A stretch of DNA of 64,000 nt from Xanthobacter autotrophicus Py2 (GCA_000017645.1 CP000781.1:2901501-2965500), one strand, 5' to 3'; counted from the stretch's first letter, positions 1-10,933 are shown. Program-made: numbers and translations. The notes: generated from the letters alone by a model not told the origin.

Positions 1-1006
1 CCGGCTCGAATTGAAGGCGCCCAAATTCTATGCGGATGCCGGGGCGGAGCTGCGCCTTGCCACCCGCGTCGCCCGCCTGCTGCCGTCCGAGAAGGCGGTG
101 GAACTGGCGGACGGCTCCCGTCTCGCCTACGGCGCGCTGCTGATCGCCACCGGCACTCGCGCCCGCGCCTTGCCGGTGCCGGGGGCGGAACTGGCGGGCC
201 TCTTCTCCATCCGCTCCATCGATGACGTGAAGCACTTCCGTGCCTCAGCCGTGCCGGGAGCGAAGCTGGTGATCATCGGTGGCGGCTATATCGGCCTTGA
301 GGTGGCGGCCAAGGCGAAGAAGCTCGGCCTCGAAGTCACCGTGGTGGAAGGCCAGCCGCGCCTGCTCGCCCGCGTCGCCTGCGCCACCATCTCCGATTTC
401 GCCCGCACCCTGCATGAGGGCAATGGCGTCACCATCCTCACCGGCATGGGCGTGGCCCGGCTGGTGGGCACGGAGCGGGTGACGGGGGTGGAACTTGCGG
501 ATGGGCGGGTGCTGCCGGCCGATCTTGTTCTGTCCGCCGTGGGCGCGGTGCCCAATGCGGAGCTGGCCTCCGAGGCGGGGCTGGTGCTGGAGAACGGCAT
601 AAGCGTGGACGAGGCCACCCGCACCAGCGCGCCCGACATCTATGCCGCCGGCGATGTCGCCTCTTTTCCGAGCAGGCTCTACGGCCGGCGGGTTCGCCTT
701 GAATCCGTGCAGAATGCCATCGATCAGGCCAAGGCTGCCGCAAAAGCGATCACGGGTGGTGGCGTTGTATACGATCCCATCCCCTGGTTCTGGTCCGATC
801 AATACGATGTGAAGCTCCAGATCGCGGGGCTCCTCGACGGCTGCGAGCGCACCGAAACCGAGGGCGAAGTGGCCGCCGGACGCTTCTGCGTGCGGTATTT
901 CGCGGGGGATCGGCTGCTGGCGGTCTGCTCGGTCAACGATCCAAAGAGCCACATGCTCGCCCGCAAGGCCCTCGCCACGCCGCCACCGGTGCCTGCCCCC
1001 GGCTAG
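1..1006 (+). CDS. FAD-dependent NAD(P)H:ferredoxin/rubredoxin-type reductase, 5' truncated by the window edge
   Basis: The frame is open to base 2, so the true start lies upstream. About 334 residues remain of a family that is usually near 400. The N-terminal FAD Rossmann glycine motif is missing. The internal NAD-binding motif IIGGGYIGLE and the C-terminal FAD motif DIYAAGDVA are present, followed by a reductase C-terminal domain. This is the layout of class I flavoprotein reductases (rhodocoxin or putidaredoxin reductase, BphA4 type), which pass electrons from NAD(P)H to a ferredoxin. The electron acceptor cannot be told from the sequence. It lies 75 bp upstream of the cyanate transport genes on the same strand, but a functional link is only a guess. 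Confidence 0.85.
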   Translation, partial: RLELKAPKFYADAGAELRLATRVARLLPSEKAVELADGSRLAYGALLIATGTRARALPVPGAELAGLFSIRSIDDVKHFRASAVPGAKLVIIGGGYIGLEVAAKAKKLGLEVTVVEGQPRLLARVACATISDFARTLHEGNGVTILTGMGVARLVGTERVTGVELADGRVLPADLVLSAVGAVPNAELASEAGLVLENGISVDEATRTSAPDIYAAGDVASFPSRLYGRRVRLESVQNAIDQAKAAAKAITGGGVVYDPIPWFWSDQYDVKLQIAGLLDGCERTETEGEVAAGRFCVRYFAGDRLLAVCSVNDPKSHMLARKALATPPPVPAPG

Positions 1007-1081
1007 GGGTGGCACGGGCATTGCCATCACCAAGCGTCACCTGCCCGCCGAATCCTCGCACTCGTCTTCCGGAGCGCCCTT

Positions 1082-2446
1082 ATGTCGATGTTCTCGAACC
1101 CGTTCTCGCTGAAGTCCAAGCTCGGCCGCTGCCTGTGCGGGCGCCATGCGACGCAGGAGGAGCACGCGGCATCGGAACGGGCGGCGGGGCTGGGCGACGA
1201 GGCGCGCTACCGCGATGTGGTGGCCTCCGGCCTCATGCGAGCGCTGTTTCCCAACGATATGAAGCGCCGCGCCTTCCTCAAGGCGGTGGGCGCCTCCACC
1301 GCCGCGGCGGCGCTCGCCACCTTCTTCCCGCTGGACGCCGCGACTGAGGCGTTCGCCGCCACCGGCAAGCCGGAGAAGACCGACCTGAAGGTGGGCTTCA
1401 TCCCCATCACCTGCGCCACCCCTATCATCATGGCGCACCCCATGGGCTTCTACGCCAAGCAGGGCCTGAACGTGGAGGTGGTGAAGACCGCCGGCTGGGC
1501 GGTGGTCCGCGACAAGACCATCAACAAGGAGTATGACGCCGCCCACATGCTGGCGCCCATGCCGCTGGCCATCTCCCAGGGCCTCGGCTCCAACCCGATC
1601 CCCTTTGTCACGGCCGCCATCGAGAACATCAACGGCCAGTCCTTCACCCTTGGCATCAAGCATAAGGACAAGATGGACGTGAAGTCGTGGAAGGGGCTGA
1701 AGTTCGCCATTCCCTACGACTTCTCCATGCACAATTACCTGCTGCGCTATCTGCTGGCGGAGAACGGCATCGATCCCGACTCCGACGTGCAGCTGCGCGT
1801 GGTGCCGCCGCCGGAGATGGTGGCGAACCTGCGTGCCGAGAACATCGACGGCTTCCTCGCCCCCGACAATGTTGCCCAGCGCGCGGTGTTCGACGGGGTG
1901 GGCTTCATCCACTCCCTGTCCAAGACCATGTGGGACGGCCACCCCTGCTGCGCCTTCGCGGCGAGCCGGGAGTTCATCACCACCATGCCCAACACCTATG
2001 CGGCGCTACTGCGGGCCATCGTCGATGCCACCGGCTACGCCTCGAAGACCGAGAACCGCAAGGCCATCGCCGAGGCCATCGCCCCGCCGGCCTATCTCAA
2101 CGCGCCGGTGACGGTGCTGGAGCAGGTGCTGGTGGGCAAGTACGCGGACGGCCTGGGCAACATCAAGGACGACCCCAAGCGCATCGATTTCGATCCGTTC
2201 CCGTGGGAGAGCTTCGCGGTTTGGATGCTGACCCAGATGAAGCGCTGGGGCCAGATCAAGGGCGAGGTGGACTATGCCTCGGTGGCCAACCAGGTGTTCC
2301 TCGCCACCGACGCCGCCAGGGTGATGAAGGAGATGGGGCTCACCCCGCCCGCCACCACCTCCAAGTCGTTCTTGGTGATGGGCAAGGTGTTCGATCCGGC
2401 AAAGCCCGCCGAATACGTCGCCTCCTTCGCCATCAAGCGGAGCTGA
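1082..2446 (+). CDS. Nitrate/cyanate-type ABC transporter substrate-binding protein (CmpA/NrtA family)
   Basis: A 454-residue periplasmic binding protein. Residues 60-95 hold a twin-arginine signal (KRRAFLK followed by an alanine-rich stretch ending near AFA), so the mature protein is probably exported folded by Tat. The start at 1082 leaves 59 residues before the twin arginines, including a CLCGRHATQ motif that I recall from other CmpA/NrtA-like proteins. A shorter start at the ATG at 1259 would place the signal at the N-terminus. The neighbours are a permease 4 bp downstream, an ATPase and cyanase. Context therefore favours cyanate as substrate, although nitrate or bicarbonate cannot be excluded from sequence. 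Confidence 0.85.
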   Translation: MSMFSNPFSLKSKLGRCLCGRHATQEEHAASERAAGLGDEARYRDVVASGLMRALFPNDMKRRAFLKAVGASTAAAALATFFPLDAATEAFAATGKPEKTDLKVGFIPITCATPIIMAHPMGFYAKQGLNVEVVKTAGWAVVRDKTINKEYDAAHMLAPMPLAISQGLGSNPIPFVTAAIENINGQSFTLGIKHKDKMDVKSWKGLKFAIPYDFSMHNYLLRYLLAENGIDPDSDVQLRVVPPPEMVANLRAENIDGFLAPDNVAQRAVFDGVGFIHSLSKTMWDGHPCCAFAASREFITTMPNTYAALLRAIVDATGYASKTENRKAIAEAIAPPAYLNAPVTVLEQVLVGKYADGLGNIKDDPKRIDFDPFPWESFAVWMLTQMKRWGQIKGEVDYASVANQVFLATDAARVMKEMGLTPPATTSKSFLVMGKVFDPAKPAEYVASFAIKRS

Positions 2447-2449
2447 GCG

Positions 2450-3289
2450 ATGAAGAGCCTCGGCGTGCGCGCCGGCCTGCTTTCGGTGCTGCTGTTCATC
2501 GCCTTCTGCGTGCTCTGGCAGGTCGCCGTCACCCCGAGCGCAAGCACGGGGCCGGCGCTGGATCCGGAATATGCCAAGCTCATGGGCATCTCCACCGTGG
2601 GGGCGAAGTCGGCCATGCCGGGGCCGCTCGACGTGGCGGCCAAGCTCTGGGACAACCTGAAGCGGCCGTTCTACGACAACGGGCCAAACGACAAGGGGCT
2701 GGGCCTCCAACTGCTCTATTCCATCGGCCGGGTGGCGCTGGGCTATGTGCTCGCCGTGCTGGTGGCGGTCCCCATCGGCTTTCTCATCGGCATGTCGCCG
2801 CTCGCCTACCGCGCGCTCGACCCCTTCATCCAGGTGCTGAAACCCATCTCGCCCTTGGCCTGGATGCCGCTCGCGCTCTACACCATCAAGGATTCCGCCC
2901 TCTCGGCCATCTTCGTCATCTTCATCTGCTCGGTGTGGCCGATGCTGCTCAACACCGCCTTCGGGGTGGGGGCGGTGCGCAAGGAGTGGCTGAACGTCGC
3001 CCGCACCCTGGAAGTGGGGCCATGGCGGCGGGCTTTCACGGTGATCCTGCCGGCGGCGGCGCCCACCATCCTCACCGGCATGCGCATTTCCATCGGCATC
3101 GCCTGGCTCGTCATCGTGGCGGCGGAGATGCTCGTGGGCGGCACCGGCATCGGCTACTTCGTGTGGAACGAGTGGAACAACCTCTCCATCGCCAATGTCA
3201 TCGTGGGCATCCTGTTCATCGGCGTCGTGGGCATGGTGCTCGACCTGATCCTGGCGCGCCTGCAGCGGCGCGTGACCTTTCCGGAGTGA
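2450..3289 (+). CDS. ABC transporter permease, NrtB/CynX-like inner-membrane subunit
   Basis: This 279-residue membrane protein has about six hydrophobic segments. The ATP-binding-protein contact (EAA) region lies around residues 180-200 (VARTLEVGPWRRAF, then ILPAAAP). It resembles the permeases of the nitrate/sulfonate/taurine importer class. Spacing to the binding-protein gene is 3 bp, and the stop lies just before the ATPase start, so the three genes should be co-transcribed and translationally coupled. It forms the membrane channel for the substrate delivered by the upstream binding protein. Confidence 0.85.
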   Translation: MKSLGVRAGLLSVLLFIAFCVLWQVAVTPSASTGPALDPEYAKLMGISTVGAKSAMPGPLDVAAKLWDNLKRPFYDNGPNDKGLGLQLLYSIGRVALGYVLAVLVAVPIGFLIGMSPLAYRALDPFIQVLKPISPLAWMPLALYTIKDSALSAIFVIFICSVWPMLLNTAFGVGAVRKEWLNVARTLEVGPWRRAFTVILPAAAPTILTGMRISIGIAWLVIVAAEMLVGGTGIGYFVWNEWNNLSIANVIVGILFIGVVGMVLDLILARLQRRVTFPE

Positions 3290-3294
3290 GCGCC

Positions 3295-4212
3295 GTGGCG
3301 GTGAGCGATCCCAAATTCATCTCCATCGAAGGCATCGCCCGGCGCTATCCGGCGGCGGGGGGCGGCTTCACCACCATCTTCGAGGACCTGTGGCTGCAGG
3401 TGCCGCGGGGCGAATTCGTCTGCATCATCGGCCATTCGGGATGCGGCAAGACGAGCGTGCTGAACATCCTCGCCGGGTTGGAAAATCCCTCCGACGGGGT
3501 GGTGGTGGTGGACGGGCAGGCCATCGCCGGGCCGAGTCTCGACCGGGCCGTCATCTTCCAGGGCCATGCCCTGCTGCCGTGGAAGAGCGTGCTCGGCAAC
3601 GTGGCCTATGCTGTCTCCTCCCGCTGGCGCAAGGCGGGCCGGGCCGAGGTGGAGGAGCGGGCGAAGCGCTTCATCGACCTCGTGGGCCTCAATGGCAACG
3701 AGGCGAAGAAGCCGGCGGAGCTGTCCGGCGGCATGCGCCAGCGCGTGGGCATCGCCCGGGCGCTCTCCATCGAGCCCAAGATCATGCTCATGGACGAGCC
3801 GTTCTCGGCGCTGGACGCGCTCACCCGCGGCACGCTGCAGGACGAGGTACGTCGCATCTGCAAGTCCACCGGCCAGACGGTGGTGATGATCACCCACGAC
3901 GTGGACGAGGCCATCTACCTCGCCGACAGGATCGTGCTCATGACCAATGGGCCGGAGGCCATGGTGGCGGAGGTGGTGGAGAACCCGCTGCCGGCCGACC
4001 GCCGCCGCGACACCATCCACCACGAGCCGGATTTCTACACGGTGCGCAACCACCTGGTGGATTTCCTGGTGTCGCGCAGCCGCACCTTCAGGGACGACAA
4101 GCCGGCAGGCTATGACCCGCGCCATCCGCCCGTGGTGCGCCCTGGCGCGCCGGTCGCGTCGCCCCCCGCCAACACCATCCCCTTTCCCGCCGTTGCCAAG
4201 GCCCGCGACTGA
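3295..4212 (+). CDS. ABC transporter ATP-binding protein, NrtD/TauB-like
   Basis: A 305-residue ATPase with Walker A GHSGCGKTS at about residues 46-54, Q-loop VIFQGHALLPW, signature LSGGMRQRVGIARAL and Walker B IMLMDEPFSALD. The open frame extends far upstream through the permease region, but homology begins at FISIEGIARRYP. Among the GTG codons at 3286, 3295 and 3301, the one at 3295 has a GGAG Shine-Dalgarno 8 bp upstream and is preferred. It energises import by the two preceding gene products. The C-terminal tail beyond residue 270 is proline-rich and unlike the ATPase core. Confidence 0.88.
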   Translation: MAVSDPKFISIEGIARRYPAAGGGFTTIFEDLWLQVPRGEFVCIIGHSGCGKTSVLNILAGLENPSDGVVVVDGQAIAGPSLDRAVIFQGHALLPWKSVLGNVAYAVSSRWRKAGRAEVEERAKRFIDLVGLNGNEAKKPAELSGGMRQRVGIARALSIEPKIMLMDEPFSALDALTRGTLQDEVRRICKSTGQTVVMITHDVDEAIYLADRIVLMTNGPEAMVAEVVENPLPADRRRDTIHHEPDFYTVRNHLVDFLVSRSRTFRDDKPAGYDPRHPPVVRPGAPVASPPANTIPFPAVAKARD

Positions 4213-4259
4213 TTGCGCGGGGCTGGCCCGACAAGAACCAAGAGTGGAGAGCAAGACCC

Positions 4260-4748
4260 ATGAAGCGCGAGCAACTCACCGAGAAGATCCTCGACATCAA
4301 GCGCGAGAAGGGCTGGACCTGGAAATACATCTGCGAGGAGATCGGCGGCATGTCGCCTGTCCTCGTGGTGGGCGCGCTGCTGGGCCAGATGAAGCTGGTG
4401 AAGCCGCTGGCGAAGAAGGCCGCCGAGCTGTTCGGCCTTTCCGAGGTGGAAGAGCGCATGCTGAACGAGGTCCCCATGCGCGGCGCCGGCACGCCCATGC
4501 CGCCCACCGACCCGCTCATCTACCGCTTCTACGAGCTGGTGATGGTGAACGGCCCGGCCTGGAAGGCGCTCATCGAGGAGGAGTTCGGCGATGGCATCAT
4601 GTCCGCCATTGACTTCAACATGGAGATGGTGCGCGAGCCCAATCCCAAGGGCGACCGCGTGCAGATCACCATGTCCGGCAAGTTCCTGCCCTACAAATAC
4701 TATGGCAACGAGCAGGGCATCCCCGACTACGGCTTCAAGGAAAGCTGA
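4260..4748 (+). CDS. cynS: Cyanate hydratase (cyanase)
   Basis: A 162-residue protein that converts cyanate and bicarbonate to ammonia and two CO2 in the cytoplasm. The three catalytic residues are visible with exactly the spacing of the E. coli enzyme: Arg89, Glu92 (in LIYRFYELV) and Ser115 (in GIMSAIDF). The N-terminal 75 residues form the helical DNA-binding-like domain of the family, and the C-terminus FLPYKYYG is also conserved. It is the last gene of the cyanate transport cluster, 47 bp after the ATPase, and is followed by a strong terminator. The cluster would let the cell use or detoxify cyanate as a nitrogen source. Confidence 0.96.
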   Translation: MKREQLTEKILDIKREKGWTWKYICEEIGGMSPVLVVGALLGQMKLVKPLAKKAAELFGLSEVEERMLNEVPMRGAGTPMPPTDPLIYRFYELVMVNGPAWKALIEEEFGDGIMSAIDFNMEMVREPNPKGDRVQITMSGKFLPYKYYGNEQGIPDYGFKES

Positions 4749-4792
4749 GGCGGCGGGCGCCTCCGGCCCATTGCCGATGCCTCTATGACAAA

Positions 4793-4829
4793 CGAAAAAC
4801 CCCGCCGGGCGACCCGGCGGGGTTTTTCG
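4793..4829. terminator. Bidirectional rho-independent terminator between cynS and the DUF4167 gene
   Basis: Two perfect 17-nt arms (4793-4809 and 4813-4829) enclose a 3-nt loop. The stem runs CCCCGCCGGG with an A5 tract on one side and a T5 tract on the other, so it has a U-run in either direction. It sits between the convergent ends of cynS and the DUF4167 gene and should end both transcripts. Confidence 0.93.
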
Positions 4830-4854
4830 TTTCACGCAAGCTGCACTGGCAGCT

Positions 4855-6060
4855 TCAATCGTTGAAGAGCGCGGTCTGCTCGGGGGCCGGGGCCTCGCCT
4901 GCGGCCTGCTCGGTCGTGCCTTCGGCACGGGTGCGGAAGCGGCGGCGACGGCCGCGACGGGCATCCGTGCCCTCGGTCGCCTCGGCAGCCTCAGGGGCTT
5001 CCACGGCTTCCTCGCGGGGCGGCTCGACCCGCGCGGGCTCGGCGCGGACCGGCTCAGGGCGGGCCGGCTCGGCGCGGGCGACTTCCGCCCGGGGGGCTTC
5101 GGCCTTCGGCGTCTCTACGCGGGGTGCCTCGACCCTGGGCGCCTCAACTCGGGGCGCTTCGGCGCGGGGTTCCGCACGCTCCTTGGCGATGGCGGGGGAG
5201 CCGGTGATGAAGGACGGCAAGCCGAGATCCTGCTCCTCCTCCCGCGGGGCGCGGGGCGCGCGAGGCGCCTCGGCCTCCTCGCTGCGGGGGACGCGGGCGG
5301 CGCGCGGCGTGAAGCCCTCGCCGCTCTCGTCGCGGTTGCGGCGGCGGAACTCACGCGGCGCACGATCTTCGCGAGGAGCGCGATCCTCACGGGGCGCCCG
5401 ATCTTCGCGGGGGGCGCGATCTTCGCGGGCCTCCCGCTGTTCAAGGGGAGCGCGATCGTCGCGCGGTTCGCGCTGCTCACGGAAGTCGCGCTGCTCGCGG
5501 GGGGCACGCTGGTCACGCGGTTCGCGCTGCTCGCGGGCCTCGCGCTGCTCCCGGGGCTGGTAGCCTTCGTCGTCGTCGCGGTTGCGGCGGTAATTGCCCT
5601 GGCGGTTGTCGCGCTGGCCGCGGTCATCGCCCCGGTTGTCGCGATTGTTGTCCCGGTTGTCCCGGTTCTCACGCGCCTCGCGGGGCTGGTAGGGCTGCTC
5701 GCCGCGGTTGAAGGCCGGCTGGGGCGCATCGAGGGCGCCCACGTCGTCGGTATCCTCGTCATCCATCTCGTCGTCGCGGCCGAAGCCGGGCGGGGGGGCG
5801 AACTGGCCCTGGAGCGAGGCGATGAGGCGCAGATAATGCTCGGCGTGCTGGAAATAATTCTCAGCGGCCACGTGATCTCCGGACGACTGGGCGTCGCGGG
5901 CGAGCTGCTGGTATTTCTCCGCGATGTGGTGCGCCGTTCCACGCACCTTCGTGTCCGGGCCGTTCGATTCGTAGACCCGTGTCAGAGGGTTCGAGCTGCG
6001 CCGGTTGCCGTTGTTGTTGTTGCGGCCGCGCATGCGCTGCTTCTGCTGACCATTTCTCAT
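4855..6060 (-). CDS. DUF4167 domain protein with long charged, disordered tail
   Basis: A 401-residue protein. The N-terminal ~90 residues are the DUF4167 domain (start MRNGQQKQRMRGRN, later HHIAEKYQQLARDA and AENYFQHAEHYLRLI), common next to prmC in Hyphomicrobiales. The rest is low complexity: many RE-Q/P-RD-type repeats around residues 160-245 and EAPRVEAPR/EPAR repeats around 300-350. This is an acidic-basic disordered tail, often seen in RNA-associated proteins, although its role is not established. The ATG at 6060 is preferred; an upstream in-frame TTG at 6069 adds only three residues. It follows prmC on the same strand after a 551-bp gap. Confidence 0.85.
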   Translation of the reverse strand: MRNGQQKQRMRGRNNNNGNRRSSNPLTRVYESNGPDTKVRGTAHHIAEKYQQLARDAQSSGDHVAAENYFQHAEHYLRLIASLQGQFAPPPGFGRDDEMDDEDTDDVGALDAPQPAFNRGEQPYQPREARENRDNRDNNRDNRGDDRGQRDNRQGNYRRNRDDDEGYQPREQREAREQREPRDQRAPREQRDFREQREPRDDRAPLEQREAREDRAPREDRAPREDRAPREDRAPREFRRRNRDESGEGFTPRAARVPRSEEAEAPRAPRAPREEEQDLGLPSFITGSPAIAKERAEPRAEAPRVEAPRVEAPRVETPKAEAPRAEVARAEPARPEPVRAEPARVEPPREEAVEAPEAAEATEGTDARRGRRRRFRTRAEGTTEQAAGEAPAPEQTALFND

Positions 6061-6611
6061 GTGGATCAATCTCTACTCGCCCGGCGTTCACGCCGCCGTC
6101 TGCGCCCGGTCGCCATGCGCCGGTGAACTCCGCAACACGCCCGATGGTTGGTCCGGGCGGCGCACGCCAGGATGCGCGCTGTTCCGCTTTCGCAGGCCAA
6201 GAACGTCAGCTTCGCGAGCCGCCTGCGCCGGCATTCGCGCTGGTCTGAAAGTGCGATCGTTCGTTAAGTCAGGATCTGTCCGATCATCGAGCCCCGTCCC
6301 GTGCCCCCCAGCACGGCCGCCGTTACACGATACGCTGCCGAGCCATCGGACCCGCGCGCGCTCAACACCGTGAAACGATCTCACCGCCGGATGCTGGAAT
6401 GTGCGCAGCATGCGCGCGCATCATCCCCCCGCATCCATAGCACCCGAAACATCTGCCTGAGATTTCGGAAGCCCGCATCAGCCCCTTGGGCCAACACATC
6501 GGTTCGATTCCTGAAAAAGACACTAGCCATTTCCCTCCCAGGTTCCAAGCGGTTTTTTCTCAGCTTGCGCGCTGCTTGCCTTGGGGCGCCGCCATTTGCC
6601 GCTACCTGGCC
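6061..6611. other. Intergenic region between prmC and the DUF4167 gene, no gene supported
   Basis: About 550 bp with no open frame that looks conserved. GC falls relative to the flanking genes. It probably holds the DUF4167 promoter and the end of the lysC-ptsP-prfA-prmC transcript, but I could not assign a specific element. Confidence 0.5.
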
Positions 6612-7472
6612 CTACCCGCGGCGGGCGAGGAGGGCCCTGGGGATGCCCGAAAGATCGCGCCGCGCCGGACCTGCCACCTCAAGTCCCGCCGCCGCGACCA
6701 GCGCCGCCACGGCCGCTTCCTGTCCCTCGCCCAGCTCCAGCACGGCGATGCCGCCTCGGCGCACGAGGCGCGGCAGGTCGGCGGCGATGGCTTCATAGGC
6801 GAGGAGGCCGTCCGCCCCGGCCTCCAACGCGAGATGAGGGTCGTGCAGGCGGACTTCGGCGGGCAGGTCCAGCATGGCCGAAGAGGTGATGTAGGGCGGG
6901 TTGGAGACCACGAGGTCGAAGCCGCCGGCCAGCGCCGTTCCCCAGTCGCCGACCATCACATGGGCGCGCGCGGCGAGGCCGTTGCGGGCGAGATTGGCGC
7001 GCGCGGTCAAGGCCGCGCCCTCTGAGCGGTCCACGGCGATGCCGGTGGCGTTGGGACACTCCACCAGCAAGGCGGCGAGGATCGCGCCCGTGCCCGTGCC
7101 CAGATCGAGGATGGAGAGGGGTGCGGTTCGGTCGGGCAGCGCGGCGAGGGCCGCCTCCACCAGGGTCTCGGTATCGGGGCGGGGCACCAAGGTGTCCGGG
7201 GAGAGGTGAAGGTCGAGACTCCAGAACTCCCGCCGGCCGCGAATGCGCGCCACCGGCTCGCCGCCCGCCCGTCGTTTCGTGAAGGCGCGCGCCGTCACCT
7301 CCGCCTCGGACGGGACGGGCGCGTCGGCGCGCAGGAGAAGATCGCCCGGCGCGCAGCCGAGCGCCTGCGCCAGCAGCAGGCGGGCGTCGAGGTCCGGCGT
7401 CTCCACGCCCGCCGCAGCGAGGGATGCCGCCATCTGCCGGCGCAGAGTGCCGATGGTCAGGGCTTCAGCCAC
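6612..7472 (-). CDS. prmC: Peptide chain release factor N5-glutamine methyltransferase
   Basis: A 286-residue SAM-dependent methyltransferase that methylates the Gln of the GGQ motif in RF1 and RF2. Visible motifs are PRPDTE at 98-103, the SAM-binding LDLGTGTGAI at 122-131 and the substrate-binding NPPY at 191-194. The start is GTG (7470-7472). Its gene follows prfA, one of its substrates, after 22 bp on the same strand, which is the standard arrangement and implies co-transcription. Confidence 0.94.
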   Translation of the reverse strand: MAEALTIGTLRRQMAASLAAAGVETPDLDARLLLAQALGCAPGDLLLRADAPVPSEAEVTARAFTKRRAGGEPVARIRGRREFWSLDLHLSPDTLVPRPDTETLVEAALAALPDRTAPLSILDLGTGTGAILAALLVECPNATGIAVDRSEGAALTARANLARNGLAARAHVMVGDWGTALAGGFDLVVSNPPYITSSAMLDLPAEVRLHDPHLALEAGADGLLAYEAIAADLPRLVRRGGIAVLELGEGQEAAVAALVAAAGLEVAGPARRDLSGIPRALLARRG

Positions 7473-7494
7473 AAGCAGGGCCCTTGCCCACGGC

Positions 7495-8577
<1,083 letters not shown>

Positions 8578-8656
8578 GGGTCTCGGGCGTTTTCCGCAAG
8601 GGTGAAGCCGGTTTGCGTCCAGAAAACGCGGGTGGGGGCGGCCGTTTGGGCGCGCC

Positions 8657-10933
8657 CTAAATGGGCAGCCCGCTCGCCTTGGCGAAAGCTGCGAGCGCGG
8701 CGCGCGGGTCGGCCGTGCCTGTCTTGTCCTCCAGCAGGGGCAGCAGCACCTTGCGGGCGGCGGAGACATCCAGCTCCAGCATCATGGCCTTCACCGGGCC
8801 AATGGAGGCCGGCGACACCGACAGTGCCCGGTATCCCAGCGCAGCGAGGGCCACCGCCTCAAGCGGCCGCGATGCCAGTTCGCCGCACAGGGTCACCGGC
8901 TTGCCATGGCGCTGGCCCGCCTCCGCCACCATGCGGAACGCCCGAAGGGCCGGCGGGGACAGCGGGTCGAAGCGGTCCGCCACGCGCACGTTGGAGCGGT
9001 CCGCCGCATAGAGGAACTGGACCAGATCATTGGAGCCCACCGAGAGGAAGTCGGCGCGCGAGAGGATCTCGTCCAGCTGGAACAGCAGGGAGGGCACCTC
9101 CACCATGGCGCCCACATAGACCTTCTCGGGCAGGCCGTGGCCGTGCTTGCGCAGATGGGTCAGCTCGCGCTCGACGATGGCGCGGGCGCGGTCGAATTCC
9201 TCCACCGCCGCCACCATGGGGAACATGATGCGCAGATCGCGCCCCGCGCCGGCCCGCAGCAGCGCCCGCAGCTGGCTGCGCAGCAGGCCCGGCCGGTCCA
9301 GCCCGAGGCGGATGGCGCGCCAGCCCAGCGCCGGGTTCTCCTCCTCGACGGTGCGCATATAGGGCAGCACCTTGTCGCCGCCGATGTCGAGGGTGCGGAA
9401 GGTGACGGGCTTTTCGCCGGCGGCATCCAGCACCGCGCGATAGAGCTTCAGCTGTTCCGAGATGCGCGGGAAGGCCGAGGCGATCATGAATTGCAGCTCG
9501 GTGCGGAACAGGCCGATGCCCGCCGCGCCGGTCTCGGACACATGGGGCAGGTCCACCAGCAGGCCGGCATTCAGGTGCAGCTCGATGTGCACGCCGTCCT
9601 TGGTGACCGATGGGCGGGTGCGCAGCGCCGCATACTGGGCCTGGCGGCGGGCGCGGAAGCGCACCTTCTCCGCATAGGCTTCCTCAACGTCGCCGGGCGG
9701 GCGCAGATGCACCTCGCCGGCCTGCCCGTCCACGATGACCGGGTCGCCGGGATCGGCGAGGCCGGCCGCATTCTCCACCTGGCCCACGGCGGCGATGCCG
9801 AGCGCGCGGGCGACGATGGTGACGTGGCTGGTGGTGCCACCTTCCTCCAGCACGAGGCCGCGGATGCGCGTCCGGTCATAGTCGAGCAGCGCCGCCGGGC
9901 TCATGTTGCGGGCGACGAGGATGGCGTTTTCCGGCAGCGCCTCGCGCTCCGAGCCGCGATTGCGGCCGGTCAGCTCGCGCAGCAGGCGGTTGGCGAGGTC
10001 GTCGAGGTCGTGCAGGCGCTCGCGCAGATAGGGGTCGGAGGCGCGCATCATGCGGGCGCGGGTATCCGACTGCACCCGCTCCACCGCGCCCTCGGCGGTG
10101 AGGCCGGAGAGCACCGCCTCACGCATCTTGTGCATCCAGCCCCGGTCGTGGGCGAACATGCGGTAGGCTTCCAGGATGTCGCGATGCTCGCCGGCCTTGG
10201 CGAGACCGTCGTCCTCCAGCATCAGGTCGATGGAGTGCCGAAGCTTGCCGATGGCGGCATCGAGGCGGGCGGTCTCCTTCACAACGTCGTCGGCGATGAC
10301 GTTGGTGACCTTGATGCGCGGCTCGTGCAGCACCACGTGGCCGAGCCCGAGGCCATCCGCCAGCGCCACGCCCTTCAGGTGCAGGGGCCGGCGCACCGCC
10401 GGCTCGGCGCCGGGCTTGGCCAGCGCGGTGAGTTCCCCGGAGGCGATCATCTCCGCCAGCACCATGGCGGTGGTCTGGAGCGCCTCGATCTCCTCTTCCG
10501 TATAGGTGCGGCGGGCGCGGTTCTGCACCACCAGCACGCCCAGCGTGTTGCCGGCCCGCAGGATCGGCACGCCGAGGAAGGAGTTGTAGACCTCCTCGCC
10601 GGTTTCCGGGCGGTAGGAGAATTCCGGATGGGCGTGGGCGTCCGAAAGAGCGAGGGATTCCGCCTCGCGCGCCACATGGCCGACGAGGCCCTCATCCACG
10701 CGCATGACGGTGAGATGAACCGCGTCCCGGTTCAGGCCTTCCGTGGCATAGAGTTCGAGCGTCTGGTCGACGCGCAGCACATAGACCGAGCAGACTTCGG
10801 CCACCATGTTGGCGGCGATCAGCACCACGATCTTGTCGAGGCGGTCCTGCGCGCTGACCTGTTCCGCCATCACCTCGCGGAGGCGGCGGAGCAATACGCG
10901 CGGACCGCCGAGCGCGCCACGCATCGGCCGCAT
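8657..10933 (-). CDS. ptsP: Phosphoenolpyruvate-protein phosphotransferase of the nitrogen PTS (EI-Ntr)
   Basis: A 758-residue protein. An N-terminal GAF domain (about residues 20-160) is followed by a swivelling phosphohistidine domain and a PEP-binding TIM barrel. The phosphoacceptor His is in the motif [12 protein letters not shown] near residue 370, and the active-site Cys motif TLCGE lies near the C-terminus. It starts the phosphate relay PEP to EI-Ntr to NPr to EIIA-Ntr, which ties carbon and nitrogen status to regulation, and the GAF domain probably senses a nitrogen metabolite. The start is ATG at 10933, with a second in-frame ATG three codons on. It sits 72 bp after lysC. Confidence 0.95.

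Noticed and set aside
5340..5570. Repeats in this stretch taken as a CRISPR-like array
   Set aside because: The repeats are imperfect, in frame and encode the charged tail of the DUF4167 protein; no spacers.
6088..6411. Possible 107-residue gene in the gap upstream of the DUF4167 gene
   Set aside because: No recognisable motif, no ribosome-binding site, and unlike-coding composition.
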